Shown here in pieces: positions 1-13,234 of a stretch of DNA of 64,000 nt. Under the pieces are notes generated by a model. The model was not told where the DNA came from. It saw only the letters and a program-made list of their open reading frames with translations, and searched no databases. The first letter of the stretch is position 1, and each line of letters opens with the position of its first letter. The stretch is from Alectoria sarmentosa (lineage: Eukaryota > Ascomycota > Lecanoromycetes > Lecanorales > Parmeliaceae). Location: assembly GCA_009733775.1 (NCBI GenBank), contig WOGZ01000030.1, positions 124,001 to 188,000 on the forward strand, given 5' to 3'. The position numbers were made by a program, and so were the translations under genes.

Positions 1-531
1 GGGACTACTTTTGGGGAATTTTCCAGGGAGGTGATGGAACGGTTTGGTTAGACGGAGGTAGATGCTGGGCATTAGTGATCTGAACTTGCTGCCCACAAAG
101 AGCAGACGGGGTTTTTTCCAAAATGGTTCTGGTGGTGCAAAAATTACGAGCAATTTTGCATAAAGCGTCTCATATTCCGCATTTCATTTCAAGAAAAGTT
201 TTTGTGTAACGTATAATGGCTTCGCCTCTATCAAAATCACTATTCTTTACCCGACTTAAATGATGATTGAGGCACTTATATGCTTCGAAAGCACCTTGTG
301 TAGCCAGTGCTTGTCATGTTCGCCAGGTAGCTGGGAGAATGAAAAGACCGCACTTATGCAGCCATGAATGCAGAGGTGGAGAACGCCTGAGATGCCTTTG
401 AACTGTCCATGACCGTGATTGAAGCCAAAACGCTATCCAATCACAATCCTTTTGTGGAATCGTAAAGATGCATAACCCAAACTGAATAGAAGTATGTACT
501 ATCAAGAATTCACAGGTCCTGTGCTCCCCCC
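1..531. other. intergenic DNA downstream of the minus-strand gene, nothing recognised
   Basis: Normal base composition. The longest open frames are short and mostly begin with non-ATG codons. I see no splice-linked coding exons, LTR ends or repeats. It probably holds the 3' UTR of the gene ending at 532. Confidence 0.5.
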
Positions 532-1446
532 CTACACTATAGCACCCGAGGGTTGTGCAGGCGGCGGGACTGCTACGGCTGTAGCTACAGCAGAACTCGC
601 TTCGACCAGGGGAAAGTACTGCGGTGGTGGCGGCAGGCGGGCTCGCAAGGTTGCAGAATTTTCACTGAGATATTCCGGGAATTCTCGCCCCCAGTATACC
701 GAAGTCTGGGACGGAGCTGCTGGCGTCAACGTTGAGTTGAGTACACGGGGCATATCGGGAAGGTTGCCCCGTTCGGCTGCTTCCTTGAGCCACTGCTCCC
801 AGTCTGCATCAATGGTTGCCTCTTCACCCCTTGCTCGTGCCGCGGTAGCAGCCAGGAGCCTCTGGTTGAGATCTACCCCAACGCTTCGCTGCAGCTCGTC
901 CTCGCTCTCTTCCTCAGAAAGCTCGTCGCCTTCATCGGAGTCTCTCATCTCCTCATCTTCACCCTCCGATTCTGCGTCATTATCCAAAATCTCTTCGGAC
1001 TCTGACTCAACTATCTCTACAGTCAAAGTTGGGGTCACTGTGACAGTGGTCCTCTTGTTCCTGAAATCGTGAACACCGTTCCAGGTAGTGTCCTTGATTT
1101 TGATCCTATTGTTGACCTCATATGTCTCCCTAGCCCACCGTGTGCCTTCCCACTTACACAGTCTCTGTATTTCGTAATCCGTCAGCCGCAAATCATCAAA
1201 GGCCCTGAAAAGTTTTCGGTGGGATGGGAATCGGTTGAGGCGCAGGCGATGAGCAACTTTAGAATAGTCTAGGCCGGGATATTGGGCTTCGAGACAATTG
1301 GCAAGCCCATGGAAACAGACAGTCTCCGTGCGGACTTCTGGAACAAGACTACGTCTGATGTGGGTCTGCCAATCGTTGGGATCGGTGTCCTTCCTCTGCT
1401 GAAAAAGTCGTGACATGACGAGCTCTTCAATTCTTGGTTTCTTCAT
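532..1446 (-). CDS. hypothetical protein, 304 aa, acidic middle and Pro/Ala-rich tail
   Basis: I do not recognise this protein. It is one uninterrupted exon ending in TAG at 532-534. The frame stays open to 1506, but the codon there is TTG. The first ATG in frame is at 1446 and has A at -3, so I start there. The N-terminal ~115 residues look folded and basic/aromatic (NDWQTHIRRS, RLNRFPSHRKLFRAFDDL, DYEIQRLCKWEGTRW). Residues ~145-190 are a long Glu/Asp/Ser stretch. Residues ~195-235 are an Ala/Arg/Glu helix-like segment, followed by a low-complexity tail with PPPPQ and PPPAQP. The acidic stretch suggests a nuclear or chromatin/RNA-associated role, but that is only inference. No membrane segment or signal peptide is visible. 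Codon usage and GC are normal, so it appears untouched by the RIP that altered DNA 800 bp upstream. Confidence 0.75.
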   Translation of the reverse strand: MKKPRIEELVMSRLFQQRKDTDPNDWQTHIRRSLVPEVRTETVCFHGLANCLEAQYPGLDYSKVAHRLRLNRFPSHRKLFRAFDDLRLTDYEIQRLCKWEGTRWARETYEVNNRIKIKDTTWNGVHDFRNKRTTVTVTPTLTVEIVESESEEILDNDAESEGEDEEMRDSDEGDELSEEESEDELQRSVGVDLNQRLLAATAARARGEEATIDADWEQWLKEAAERGNLPDMPRVLNSTLTPAAPSQTSVYWGREFPEYLSENSATLRARLPPPPQYFPLVEASSAVATAVAVPPPAQPSGAIV

Positions 1447-1600
1447 AATGAGCCGAGGGGTAAGGATGGACGACTTGTGATTAGGATGATGGCAATAACC
1501 TTTCAACGTCTTCTTATGTTAGTCTGCAGTAATGTCCCAGAAGCCCGACCAGTAGTAGTCGGAAGTGGCGAAGAAGGCCTCGAATCGATGAATGATAGAC

Positions 1601-1635
1601 CAGTCAGGAGTCAAGAGTCAAGAGTCAAGAGTCAG
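1601..1635. repeat. 7-bp tandem repeat, five units
   Basis: Units of GAGTCAA run from 1608 to 1635 (last copy GAGTCAG), preceded by one imperfect unit at 1601-1607. It lies about 155 bp upstream of the ATG at 1446, in the probable promoter or 5' UTR of the minus-strand gene. Confidence 0.85.
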
Positions 1636-2250
1636 GACCGTTGGCAGGATCCAAGAGTGAGTCGTCATAAAGATGTCCGAGGGAAGTTGGGAGGCTTGGC
1701 TTTGGAGTGAAAATGCTGACTCGATACGGGAGGGGAGGGACATGACAGTAAATCATATATGCATTGTTGTGTGGACTCCACCGGGCAGCAGCATTTGAAT
1801 CAAAGTCGTGTAATTGTGGGGTCCTGCGGCGACTTTAAAGGGAGGCTCGGAAATATGTGCAAAGAATGAGGGCGACTGAGTGATCATTTAAACTACCTAT
1901 GTACTAGAACGTCAAGTTAATCATGCGGAGAAGTACGAGTAAGTAGTAAGGTCAATGCATGATGCTAATGCTATATGATGGAGTGAGTACTCAAACGACT
2001 GGCTATGCAGTCTTACCGCATAAATTTAACGTATTCAAAATCCGTGTCAATGCTTGGCACACGGGATGGAACTTTCCAATTTATACGTTTTTGTATTGTA
2101 GCACGAGCATCCTCCCACAATTCTGTAACGCAACTGATATATATTTATCGCATAATCAATATTTGAAGTTATACAAATCTCGCCGTTATTATACCTTTTT
2201 TCATACGCACTTATGACTTATTATTCATCTCGTCGTCCCTTTTTATGTCT
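1636..2250. other. upstream region of the minus-strand gene, falling into AT-rich DNA
   Basis: No gene is supported here. The 85-codon plus-strand frame at 1959-2216 has no recognisable content. Base composition shifts to strongly AT-rich after about 2240, which I take as the edge of the repeat block. Confidence 0.45.
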
Positions 2251-3988
2251 CGCATTCGCAACGCAAACAATCGTCTTATTTTTGTTAAATTAATCTCTGC
2301 GAAGAAAATTAAAAGATAAACGTTAGTTCAAAAGCAATATAAGAAAAATTAAATTCAAAAATTATGTAATAATGTTATTGTTATTTAAAAAAAGCGATAA
2401 TAAAACGAATTAATTTTTATTAAGACTTAGAAATAACGTTTCGCGAAAAAGGTTATAAAAAAAGCTCGAAAAATCGTTATAAAGAACGTAATAAAGATAA
2501 TAAAAAATATTGTTATTCGAAAGAATAAAAATAAAGACAAATTTAAATAAACGCATTGCAAATAAGTTTTTACGTTTAATATACACGCTTATATATTTTA
2601 AAATTAAATTATTAATATTCGTGAAAAAAAGATTTAAAAAAAGAAAGAAAATGTCGCTAAAATTAAAAAAAATAAAATCATTATTATTATTACTGTTGCT
2701 GCTATTGTGAAAAAAATTAATATTTAATAAACTTCATTTAAGTTAAAGAAAAAAGAGAATAAAAACGAAAATGAGAACGATTTTAAGGGTTTTAAAAATT
2801 TAAAACACGTTATTAATCGCAAAAAAAAAAGAAAACCTTGAAACGAATTAAAAGTTATTATATATATATAATGTTAATGTTATAATCAACGAAAAACGAG
2901 CGAATAAGATTATACACTTTCGATAATTAAAAAAAATTAATTAAGATAATTAATTATATAATAATTTTAACACAAACGAGCTTGAAATATAAGTTTATAA
3001 AATTATGCGAATGTTAAATTTCGATGATAAAGTAATATTTTATATGATCGTTATTAAATTAAATGTTATTAAGACTTTTAAATAAAGAATTAATTTAAAT
3101 AATCTTCATTTTAAGGAATAAGATAATAAAATTAAATTTAAATTAAAACGTTAATAAAAGAAATATTAACAAATTATAAACGTCGAAATTATTGTTATCG
3201 ATATTATTATATCGTTAAACAAAAAAGTTATTAATGCTATTAACTCTTTAATGAAATATCTCGCTTATCGATATATAAAAACAATATAATAAATAAAACT
3301 TTTTGTTAAATAATAAAATAAGAATAAAACGATCGAAATATACGATAAAAAGTTTATTAATTAATAAAGATGCGCGAATAAACGATGCATTAATTATAAT
3401 AGATTTTATTTTATAATATTATTCGATGATAAATATTATACATTTAAATTTATTTAAACGAAGAATTAAATCATTATAATACATTATAAACAAAATAATG
3501 TCTTTTTAAAACAATTATTAAAAGCTTTATATCGTTATTTGATTAAGAAACAAAAAGTTATAAATTTAAATTATAAACACTCATTAATTAAATAAAGACG
3601 TAATAAAAAGAAATTTATTTTAAAGCAACTTTTCAGATATTAAAAATAATTCGTTAAGTTAATGCTTATTAAAGATTTTATTAATAACATTAAATCGCAT
3701 TATTTAATATAATAATAATATATACAATAATCTTCGTTTTAATATATTTTTTCGTTTTATTATTAATTAGTTTTTAATTTTTCGTAATTATTTTATTTTT
3801 ATTATTAATCGCAATATTAATCTTCTTCTTTATTATAAAATAAATTAATTAAATCATCTTCGTTTTCGTTTATTTCTCAAATTTCTTTATTTGCTTCATC
3901 GTCGAATGTTATTAAAATAAATCGAAACGAAAAAGAATAAATTATAAAAAATTATTAAAACTAAAAAATACGCATTATTGATTTCGAG
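2251..3988. mobile_element. AT-rich repeat relic, family not identified
   Basis: Very AT-rich sequence with stops in all frames, interrupted at 3988/3989 by the LTR element to the right. Plus-strand frames contain basic Lys/Arg/Ile-rich stretches, but I could not assign them to a transposase, helitron or LINE protein. Several segments resemble the reverse complement of parts of 14450-16190, for example around 3380-3440 against 15690-15780. This suggests two inverted copies of one family. Confidence 0.35.
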
Positions 3989-3993
3989 ATTAA

Positions 3994-4175
3994 TGTTAGA
4001 AAACGAACGTAGAATTAAAATAATATATGTGAATTCGATATGAATAAAATTCTATTTATGAGAATTTATATAAAATAAAAAACTCGTTTGAATATAAAGG
4101 CAAGTGCCAAGCCGCGTTAGACCCGATCGAGTTTCACATAATAAGTAAAAAGATAGAAAAAATGAAATTATAACA
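3994..4175 (+). repeat. left LTR of element H
   Basis: This 182-bp copy runs from TGTTAGAAAACG to GAAATTATAACA. It is the less mutated of the pair, keeping GCCAAGCCGCG-type GC runs in its second half. It is preceded by the duplication ATTAA. Confidence 0.9.
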
Positions 4176-5453
4176 CTATTTTTTTCTTTAAATCGTTATA
4201 TCCGCATAATTAATGTAACTGAAAAAATGAAAACGTAAATTAAGCGATAATCTTATACCTTCGCTTTTCTCTTCTATAAAATCGAAAAAATCATAAATTT
4301 TTTGATATGAAATGTCAAATTTTTAAAATCTTCATCGATCGCAACGTAAAGTCGAATCTTATAAAAATTGATTTCGAACGTAATTAACAAATATATAAAC
4401 AAAGAAAATCATATAAAGAATGATTTTAAAATAAAGATGTTGAATAATGATATCACTTAATGTTTTTACTAAAATAGAAATTTAAGTTTATACGCATTCT
4501 TTAAAGATTTGAATAAATTTAAATCGTTCAAAAACGTAAAGTTCGATGTTTTGTCGAATCGAGTGTTAATTGAAATGCGTTAATTGCGCTATGAATTTGT
4601 TTGAAAATAATAAAGATAATAAATCTAATGAAGGTCTGAAGTAGATCTCGATATCAATTCTTTTTAATAATCTTTTTCTTGATTTTTTTGTCTCTATAAG
4701 ACGCATTTTTATTTATAATCATATAATTTATTTTTTAATAGCGAAAGCATTTATCTTACTAACGTAGTTATTCGAGAAATTTTTTTAAATGTATATTCGT
4801 TTTATGATATCCTCTTTTTGATTCATTTTTACTCGATGTTTTACTTATTTTATTTAAATATAATGAATTCGTATTATAATTATCATCTTGACGATGATTT
4901 GCGTGACTTTCATCGTATTCGTGTTGTCGATTTATAAGACGTAAGTTGATGTCGCATTGTCGAAATTGTTTAACATATTTTTTGAAGGCCTTAGGCTTTT
5001 AATCTATGATGTATCATCGAAGACGACGTATAATGATACGTGTAAAATGAGATATCTTTTATTACTTTAACAGCTATAAAGAGACAATGATTGCTGTGAA
5101 TATAATCAAAAATTCATCAAATGTTTATTTTTTCTTTATATTGAAATCTGAATCATAAAGTTTCGCATCGGATGTTTTATACGAATCAAATTCGTTATAT
5201 ATATTATTTAGGTTTTTCAACATTTTCTGAACGGTGACGTAAAAGCTTATGATGTTATTTAAACATCGTGTTTTGATAATGTTAAACGCAATTAATTTAT
5301 AATGGTCTCGTATATAGTTTATACGAGATTACTCGATAAAGAAAAGCATCGCATTTGTTTTGAATTTAATTTGTAAATGTAGTTGTTAAACCTTTCATTT
5401 GAAGGCATCTTTATAAAACTTATTTACGTTAATATAATATTTATTCGTTTTTT

Positions 5454-5821
5454 GAGAAACAGGCGTGAGTCTCTAATTTGTTAGATTTTTCAGATTTAAA
5501 TTCGTGTTGAACGTTGAAAAGATTGATAGAAGAGGCGTAAATCTCGAATCTATCAAGTTTGATTTCGTGTGAAACGATGGAGAGACAGGCGCAAATCCTT
5601 ATCCTGTCAGATCTTTTATGCTTGATTTCGTGTTAAACGTTGAAAAGACAGGCGCAAATCTTTGTTTTGTTAAATCTTGATTTGATATTATATTGAATAT
5701 TAAATAGACGCAAATTCCTGTTTTATTAAATCTTTTTAATTTATGTTCGTATTAAACGTCGAAAAAAAGAGCGTAAATCTTTATCTTGACAGGTCTCTTA
5801 AATCTTTTTTGATGTGTTGAA
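5454..5821 (+). repeat. ~60-bp minisatellite, six degenerate units, inside element H
   Basis: Six units share the pattern (GA)CAGGCGCAAATC..TGTCAGATC..TTCGTGTTAAACGTTGAAAA. They are about 60-64 bp each and differ mostly by transitions. Most units contain a short inverted repeat: unit 2 pairs TTGATAG (5523-5529) with CTATCAA (5550-5556), and unit 3 pairs GACAGG (5584-5589) with CCTGTC (5603-5608). The loops hold the shared CGCAAATC/CGTAAATC core. Confidence 0.75.
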
Positions 5822-6088
5822 ATAAAGATTTTACTTTCTTCTTTATTGATTTTTTATTTTCATCATCGAAATTATATATTTCTTTTTCTTTTTTCTTTTT
5901 TTTTAATTACAATCGAGTTATCTGATCGAATAATTCTTTTATCGTAAAGCGATATTGATTTCATAATTGTCGAAGACGACGTAATATATTGATCTTCTGT
6001 TGCAATTGAATCTGATATTGTTAAATTTAATTATGAAGTTATTGAATAATGAATTTCATCTCCCGATTTTCCTACGCAAAGATCATAT

Positions 6089-6259
6089 TGTCACGATAAA
6101 CATATGAGTTTAATAAGATATTTACCTTGCCAAAAAAGTTTATTTGTCGAGAAAATATCTCGATAAGATTTTTAACTTAGCATTATAAATAATTAAATTT
6201 CTAAAAAAAAGAATTAAACTTAATACACATCACGATCTTATATTCATATTATCGTTATA
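6089..6259 (+). repeat. 5' LTR of Gypsy-1
   Basis: 171 bp beginning TGTCACGATAAAC and ending CGTTATA; the partner LTR ends CGTTACA. The CATAT duplication lies immediately left. Confidence 0.9.
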
Positions 6260-9200
6260 ACATAATAATAACACCCTTATCGATATCAATTAATTATCGA
6301 TAAAATTTAAAAGTTTTTTTCATCATTATGTTCGCGCTTTTTAAATCTTAAAATCGTTGAATTATTCGATAAATTCTTCAATTCAATTATTTCAATAATT
6401 TTCGAATATAAAATTATTTAATATATTTCACTTTTTAAACTTTCGTTACATCAAAATTTTTTTCGATAAACGAAATTTTCGATAATAACGACGTCGTTGA
6501 TTTCTCGTCTCATCGACTTCTCTTTTCATCGAACCCGTTTTTATTACAAAAAAGTTTAAATCGATCTCGAAAATTTTTATCGAGATCTTTGTTTTTATCG
6601 AGATTTTCATCGATTTTCGAATCGAAAGTTTTTTTTAAAATCTTATTATTTTGTCAAGCGGATACGCGAGACAGGTGTTTTTTACTTTATTCTCATATTT
6701 TTTCATCTTTTTTAACAATTTCCTTTACAATTTCTATTTAATTACGTTTTTAATAAATTTTAATATTTGTCAATATCGTGATATTCAAAATGATTTTTTT
6801 AATCTCGATTTTGAATTCAATTATTCGAGACATCATTATTCTTTTCTTTCAATTATAAAAATTTCTTAAAATCAATTATTCTTTCACGAATTTAATTAAC
6901 GAAAAATTTCATCAAATTTTCAAGAAAATCGTATTTGATAATTTTCGATTTTTTTAAATTAATCGAAAGATTTTTTTAACAAGGGACGATCGAGTAAGAG
7001 AACGATCTTTTAAATTTCGTAATTAATTAATAAATTAAGTTGTCGATAAGTCTTCCCTGCGTGCCTCTTTGAAAATCTTTAATAAAAACATTAAAGTCTT
7101 ATAAAGATTTTAAAAACCTTCGTTTATAGAAACGACGTTTCATATCTCATCGTTATCAACATTTTTTTAATCGACGATCTCAATTCTCGACGATTTTAAT
7201 ACTTTTAACATCGATTATAATATTAAAATCATTTTCATCGACGAGACAATTTATTCTCATTTAATCGATTCAATAAATAAAATAAATCTTAATAATTTTT
7301 AATTATAAATTATTATCGCGACAATCGCTTCCGTCGCCGTATCATAATATGTTTATAATAATTCATTTCAACCTAAACTTCCCGACCGATTAGAGAATTA
7401 AAATCTTTTAAAAATCGATAACCTCGAAAAAAATTCCTTTAAACGATTTAAATGAAATCTTAACGATATTAAATTCTTTAATTCGATATATAAAGATAAA
7501 TCGACAACTTTCGAAACTCCGTTTATGAAACACACTTTCAAAAAAACTTATTTTCGTGACGTGCATTTTTTTTTCGAATATATTCGAGACGTTATTAATC
7601 TCAAAAAAGACGAGCTCGTTCGTATTAATTTTTGAATTTATTTAAAAAATTCTGTTTTAAAATAATAATTGACGAAACTTTTTGAAAATAATAAACGTTT
7701 TATCAAATTCGAAAATAAACTTGATAAATGAAAACGAATGTTTATAGAACGTTTTAAGCTTTCTTTTAATATCGTTATCGATTCGCTTTTTCAAAAATGT
7801 TATACTTTTCGCGATATCGAAAATCATCGAAAATTTTGAAAATACATTTAACGTATCCTTCGAGAAATCAAAAACGTTAAATTTATTAACATTAACAATT
7901 AAATCGATATTATTTATAACGAATTAAATATTAAACTTAAATGAAACATTCAACGTCTTAAAAAAAGAATTCGACTTCAAGATTTTTTAAATGAGTTTAA
8001 TGATTTCAAATATGATTAATAAATATATGCAAACAAATATGTAAAAGAAAAAAATCTCGATATAAAAAACTCGTTCTCGAAACCTTTATAATAAAATCAA
8101 TAATTTCGATTTATTAATAATAATAAAGAAAATCATGATTAATTTTAATTTCGACAATAATAAAAAAATGAATTTAATGAATAATCGTTCTTTAATCATT
8201 AATTATATTAACCTTTTTCTCATTAATTTGATTTAAACGCTTATTTTAATCAATAGTAATAAGTTTATAATCAATATAATTAACAATTAAATTTTTAATA
8301 TTAATTTCATTAATCTCAATCGACATTATTAAAAGCACGTTAATTACTTCAATTTATCATTCCGTCAAACGCGTACAATTTCACATTTTCAAATTCTCGA
8401 TTTTAAAATAAATCGAACTTTTAAAGAAAAGAATAAAAAAATTAAAAATTTTCAAATCGAAACGATTTTTAAAGACCTTAATAATAACAACGCTCGAAAA
8501 CGATTATTTATGAAATTTCAATTAACGAGAATGCGAAAAATCATTTATATGAAAATAACGTTTTTTCGAAAAAAAATATCGATACAAAATCGTTATATTT
8601 CATTAAAAAAGATTAAGAAAATAACGATATATATTATTTTGATTATTCATCAATTATCGAGAAATCTTTCGTCGATTTTGTGAAAATCGAAATTTATTGT
8701 CATCATTGCGAAAAGATCTTTTTATTTAAGATCAAGTTTTATAAATATCTTCATATTGATTATGCAAAGAAATCGAAACAAGTTAATAATAACGAAATAT
8801 TACAAAATCTCGAATTCGAATTAACGTTTTCGACGTCTCTTTAAATCATCAAATTCAACTCATTAATTAAAAATCTCGATATAAAATTCGAATTTCGAAA
8901 TTGAAATTACGTTTAAGCGAAAATTCGTTTGACGCCTGAAGGGAAAAACGATGAAATTTATTTAAATACGAATTATAAAATTACGTTAAATGATAAATAA
9001 TAATTAAAGAAATTATCTAATAAAATCGCAATAATAAAAATAACATTATTATTAAAAATTCGCGAGATCGGCTTTATCAAATACGAAACGATCAAATACA
9101 TTATTACGAATCTTTATTTCTTAAAAACGAATTTTCAAAAAAATAAAGTTCTCGTTTATTTTCGTAAAAAAATATATATTATCGATGATTTTCGGATCAA

Positions 9201-9567
9201 ATTATTAATAAACAATGATATTATCGATTTTAAAGACGTTATTATCGACGTTATCAAAAGAAACGCTTTTATAAAAAATTATAAAATTAAAATCGAAATA
9301 TCTACTCATTCGCGTGACGAATTTATCAAAAAAAAAATTTATATCAAATTAATAACGCTCGTGCCCTCTCACAATAACGTGATTTTCTTAATTAAATTTA
9401 TCGATTTATCTGAAAATCGCGATTTCTTATTTAAATCATTCACGTAAACGAATTTCACATTATTCACGCATTTAATAAATTATATTATAATCGATGTTCT
9501 CATTAAAAACGAAACAAATTCATTAATTCAAATATCAAAAAAATTCAAATCTAATAACGTCCTCGAA

Positions 9568-11376
9568 ATGAATTATGAGAATTGTTTTCAAACGTTAATT
9601 AAATCTGACTTTATTATAACAATATCAAAAATTTCAAAAAGATATTCATCGAAGAAATTTTTGAAATCGTTAAAAGAAATCCCGAGTTCGTCGAAAAAGA
9701 TCTTAAATAACACGTCGATATTTTCTTTTAAACGAGAAATTAAATTATTCAACGAAATCATGATTTATAAAAATAATCTAAAAATTCAGATTTTAAATAC
9801 GTTAATTGTTGATTTCTCAAAAATTTGAATAAATATTAATTTCGTTAATATTCTTTAAAAGAAATGAATAAAAATTCTTTTAAAAAATGATTAACAATTT
9901 AAAATTAATAACAAAATTAAGATTTATTCTCTCGAAATCAAAAATCGCAAAATCATCGATCATATATTCGATAAATTTCATCATCAAAATCGTTTAAAAT
10001 TCATTAAAAATGTTACTTCGTTCGTTTATTCGATTTTCATTATTTAAAAAATATTTTTTAACGAAAAACGTAAAGATAAATCGATAATAAATATCAAAAA
10101 ATTAAACGATTTAATTTTTCGAGATATTTACGCGCCTCCTCTGTAAACAAAAATCATTAACATATTAATTAATTGTTAATATATCGTTATTATTAACGTT
10201 ATTTTCTTCTTTTATTAATAACGAATATATTTAAATTATAAATATATGTTAATAATCGTCTTTCATCGTGATCAAAAGACTTTTAATATATTAATTATAA
10301 AATATATAAATTCAATCGTTTATGTATAGCGTTAAATTAATTATATTTTTCGACGACTCAAAAACGCGAAAATCAAAATCTATATCGATAATGTTATTAT
10401 TAAAACATTTATTTTTCAAAAGCATCTTAATAATCTTCGAAAACTTTTTACATTATTTCGAAAATATAACATCTTAATCTCACTTTTCAAGGCATTTTTT
10501 GATTATTTAAACGTGAATTTATTTAAATAAAAAGTTAACTCATTGAAATTAATAACGTTCGAAAAAAAACTTAAAATCATTAATCGTCTTTAATATTTCA
10601 AGATTTTTAAAAATCTGAAACATTATTTAAATTTCATCGAATATTTTCGATAATATATACATTTTTACGCATAATTAAAAAAATCGTTAAAAAACTTTAA
10701 AACGCGAATATTAAAGAGCGCGTCTTTTTAAAGAAATTCAAAAAAAGCTTATACGCTTAAAATGAAATTATCGTTAATCTCGCTCGTGAAAAAAGTTTTT
10801 TTTCAAAAACTTTAAAAGATTTTATTCAAATCGAGTCTTTTGATTCATTTCAATTTTATAAAAATTTTATAAATAAATTTAAACGGCTTTAAAAAATTTG
10901 ATTTCGACATTATTATTTTTTATATTAAAGACGATAAACATATCGAGAATAATAAATGACTTTTTTATATAAATCTTAAGCCGATTTTTTTCCTTTTTAA
11001 ACTTTTGACGTTTATAAAAAAGAATTATTAATTTATTGAATTAAAAATCGTCGGTTTTATTTAAATTTTCAAAAAAATAAGACATATAATCGAATCTTTT
11101 AAACATTCAATAAGAGTGCAAATCGATTATTTCGTTATTTTTAATATCATGAAACAAAGTTTCATAATTTCAACGACGTCGATAATGCGAATAAATATGA
11201 GATTAATAAAAGCGTCTCAATTTCTTCGTCAATTCGATTTTAATATCAAATATAAATTCGATAAAGAACATATTCTATTCGATACTTTATCAAAATTAAT
11301 AAACATTAATATCGATATCTCGATTTCAAAAGATCACTTCGAGTTCGATATATTATTTATAATAATATTAATATAA
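9568..11376 (+). pseudogene. reverse transcriptase-RNase H region of Gypsy-1
   Basis: Recognisable blocks are FKREIKLFNEIMIY (~9730-9770), the RT catalytic box YIDN with the second Asp changed to Asn (10381-10392), and a run matching ..EHLRKLFTLFRKYNI.. downstream. The RNase H end ..RLIKASQFLRQFDFN..DTLSKL is at 11190-11300. Many Gln/Trp codons have become stops. The family function would be synthesis of element cDNA from its RNA. Confidence 0.8.
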
Positions 11377-11643
11377 ATAAATTTCAATTTTTATAATAAA
11401 TGTGTTTAAGAATATTAAAAAGACATTTATTGAAAAAGAATTATAAAATAATTGAATGATAATGTCGCGTTCGATGAGAACGTCGTTTTTTTATTTTTCG
11501 TTTAAAAAAAGGATCTTTCTGTTACGAAAACAAATTCATATTTTTTTTCACGCCTTCAATTTTCATCGTCGGATTCGATAATAATAAAATTCTTTTCACG
11601 TCCTCAGCTCTCGTCGTCGAATTCGACAATAACAAAATTTGAA

Positions 11644-11860
11644 TTGAAAACTCAATTATCGCCGTCGGATTCGGTAATAATAATTTCGAAAAAAACTTCG
11701 TCTATAAAATCCGAATTGGAAATTCAATTATCGTCGTCGAATTCGATAATGGCAATTTCGAAAAAAATTTCGTTTATAAAATCCGAATTGAAAATTCAAT
11801 CATCGCCGTCGAATTCGATAATTTCGAAAAAAAATTTCGTCGACGATTTGATCTTTCACG
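11644..11860 (+). repeat. in-frame 72-bp tandem repeat between RNase H and integrase of Gypsy-1
   Basis: Three copies of a 24-residue unit, patterned QLSPSNSIxxISKKxSxIKSELKI, with the last copy truncated. A less regular relative lies upstream at 11540-11640. The frame is open through the repeat and into the start of integrase (..NFVDDLIFHVNKITKNQRLYI), so this was a repetitive linker in the polyprotein. Confidence 0.75.
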
Positions 11861-12600
11861 TTAATAAGATAACGAAAAATCAACGTCTTTATATTTCGTC
11901 GAATCTTATTAAAAAAATCTTTATCATAATACATAAAATCAATAATCATCTCGACTTTCAAAAATATTATAAAATAATTATTACTTCTTAATATGTGCAC
12001 GAGTTTACGCGATAATTATAAAATTATATACATTATTATCCTAAATGCTTAATTTTATAAACGCGTCGATATATATTTTATAATAATCTTTAATTTATCT
12101 CGTCGCCTTCGATTTCATTTCATATTTTGACAATTAACTTTATTTTAACATTATCTTTATTAAATAAAAATTTTAATGTTATAATATTTACAATTTATAA
12201 ATTCTTCAAAAAAATTTAATTAATATTTAAAAAATTTATATAAATCGTAATCGAATAAATTAAAACATTATTCGAATATCTTAATATCGTCGATTAAAAA
12301 ATTTCGAAAATTATAATTAATAATCGAAATTCGAAATTTTTATCGAAATTATGATTCGCGCTTTTCAAACTTTTCGAAATAAAATTATTTTATTCGATCG
12401 CGTATTATTCTCAAATGAACGACGTTAATAAACGAATAAATCAAATAATAAAGATCGCCCTAAAATAATTCGTATATACGCTTAAAAAATTATTAATATA
12501 ATCAAAGATTATATCTCGAATTTAAATAATTTTAAACGATTTCGCAACTTCGAAAAATAACATTTTTAATAAAATCGTATTCGATTTTATATTTAATAAA
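11850..12600 (+). pseudogene. integrase region of Gypsy-1
   Basis: The zinc-binding and core segments can be followed through stops. LIFHVNKITKNQRLYISSNL is at ~11850-11905. Next come a CLIL motif (HxxCPxCLIL in relatives) and an SKFLSKL..ALFKLFEIKLFYSIAYY stretch at ~12330-12400. This matches the LLYSTAYHPQTDG region of fungal Gypsy integrases. Not functional. Confidence 0.7.
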
Positions 12601-13234
12601 TTATTGAATTTATTGAATCGACTTTTATTTGTAATTAATTATGTCAAAATTCGTATTATAATTAAAAATGCGATTAACTTTGCTTAAATATCGAACAAAT
12701 TTCATTATAATTATTAACATTAATTTATATTTTTTAAAATTAATAATTAAGCATTATTGCGTTTCAACAAAGATTATAAAATATTTATTTTCTTAAACAT
12801 CATCAAAAAACTCAATTAACAATTTATCGAATTTTTCAAAATCGTCGTTAAAATAAAAAAATTAACATATAAACTCGTTATTTTTAAAAATTAAAAAATT
12901 TATCTCGTCTTCACGATTGTTCAATTTAAATCATATTTATTTTCAAAAAATGATTCATTTCGACGCTCTCGCTCATAACATATTTCATTAATTTCAATTA
13001 ATGAAAATAATTTTAATAATTATGAGATCGAGAGATTATTAAATAAACGAATAATTCGCAAAAACAAAAATCTCATTATCGAATATCGCGTGCGATGAAA
13101 AAATTATGATCTTAAATTTGATCGTTAATACAATATCAAAAAATTAAACGATGCTTCGAATCTCGTTTAAGAATATAAACAAAAATGGAATCGAATACGC
13201 CAAAAATTCCTTTCTGAATTAATTTCCGAATCCC

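Noticed and set aside
1447..1506. N-terminal extension of the 304-aa protein
   Set aside because: The extension would start with TTG. The ATG at 1446 has a better context and no upstream exon is supported.
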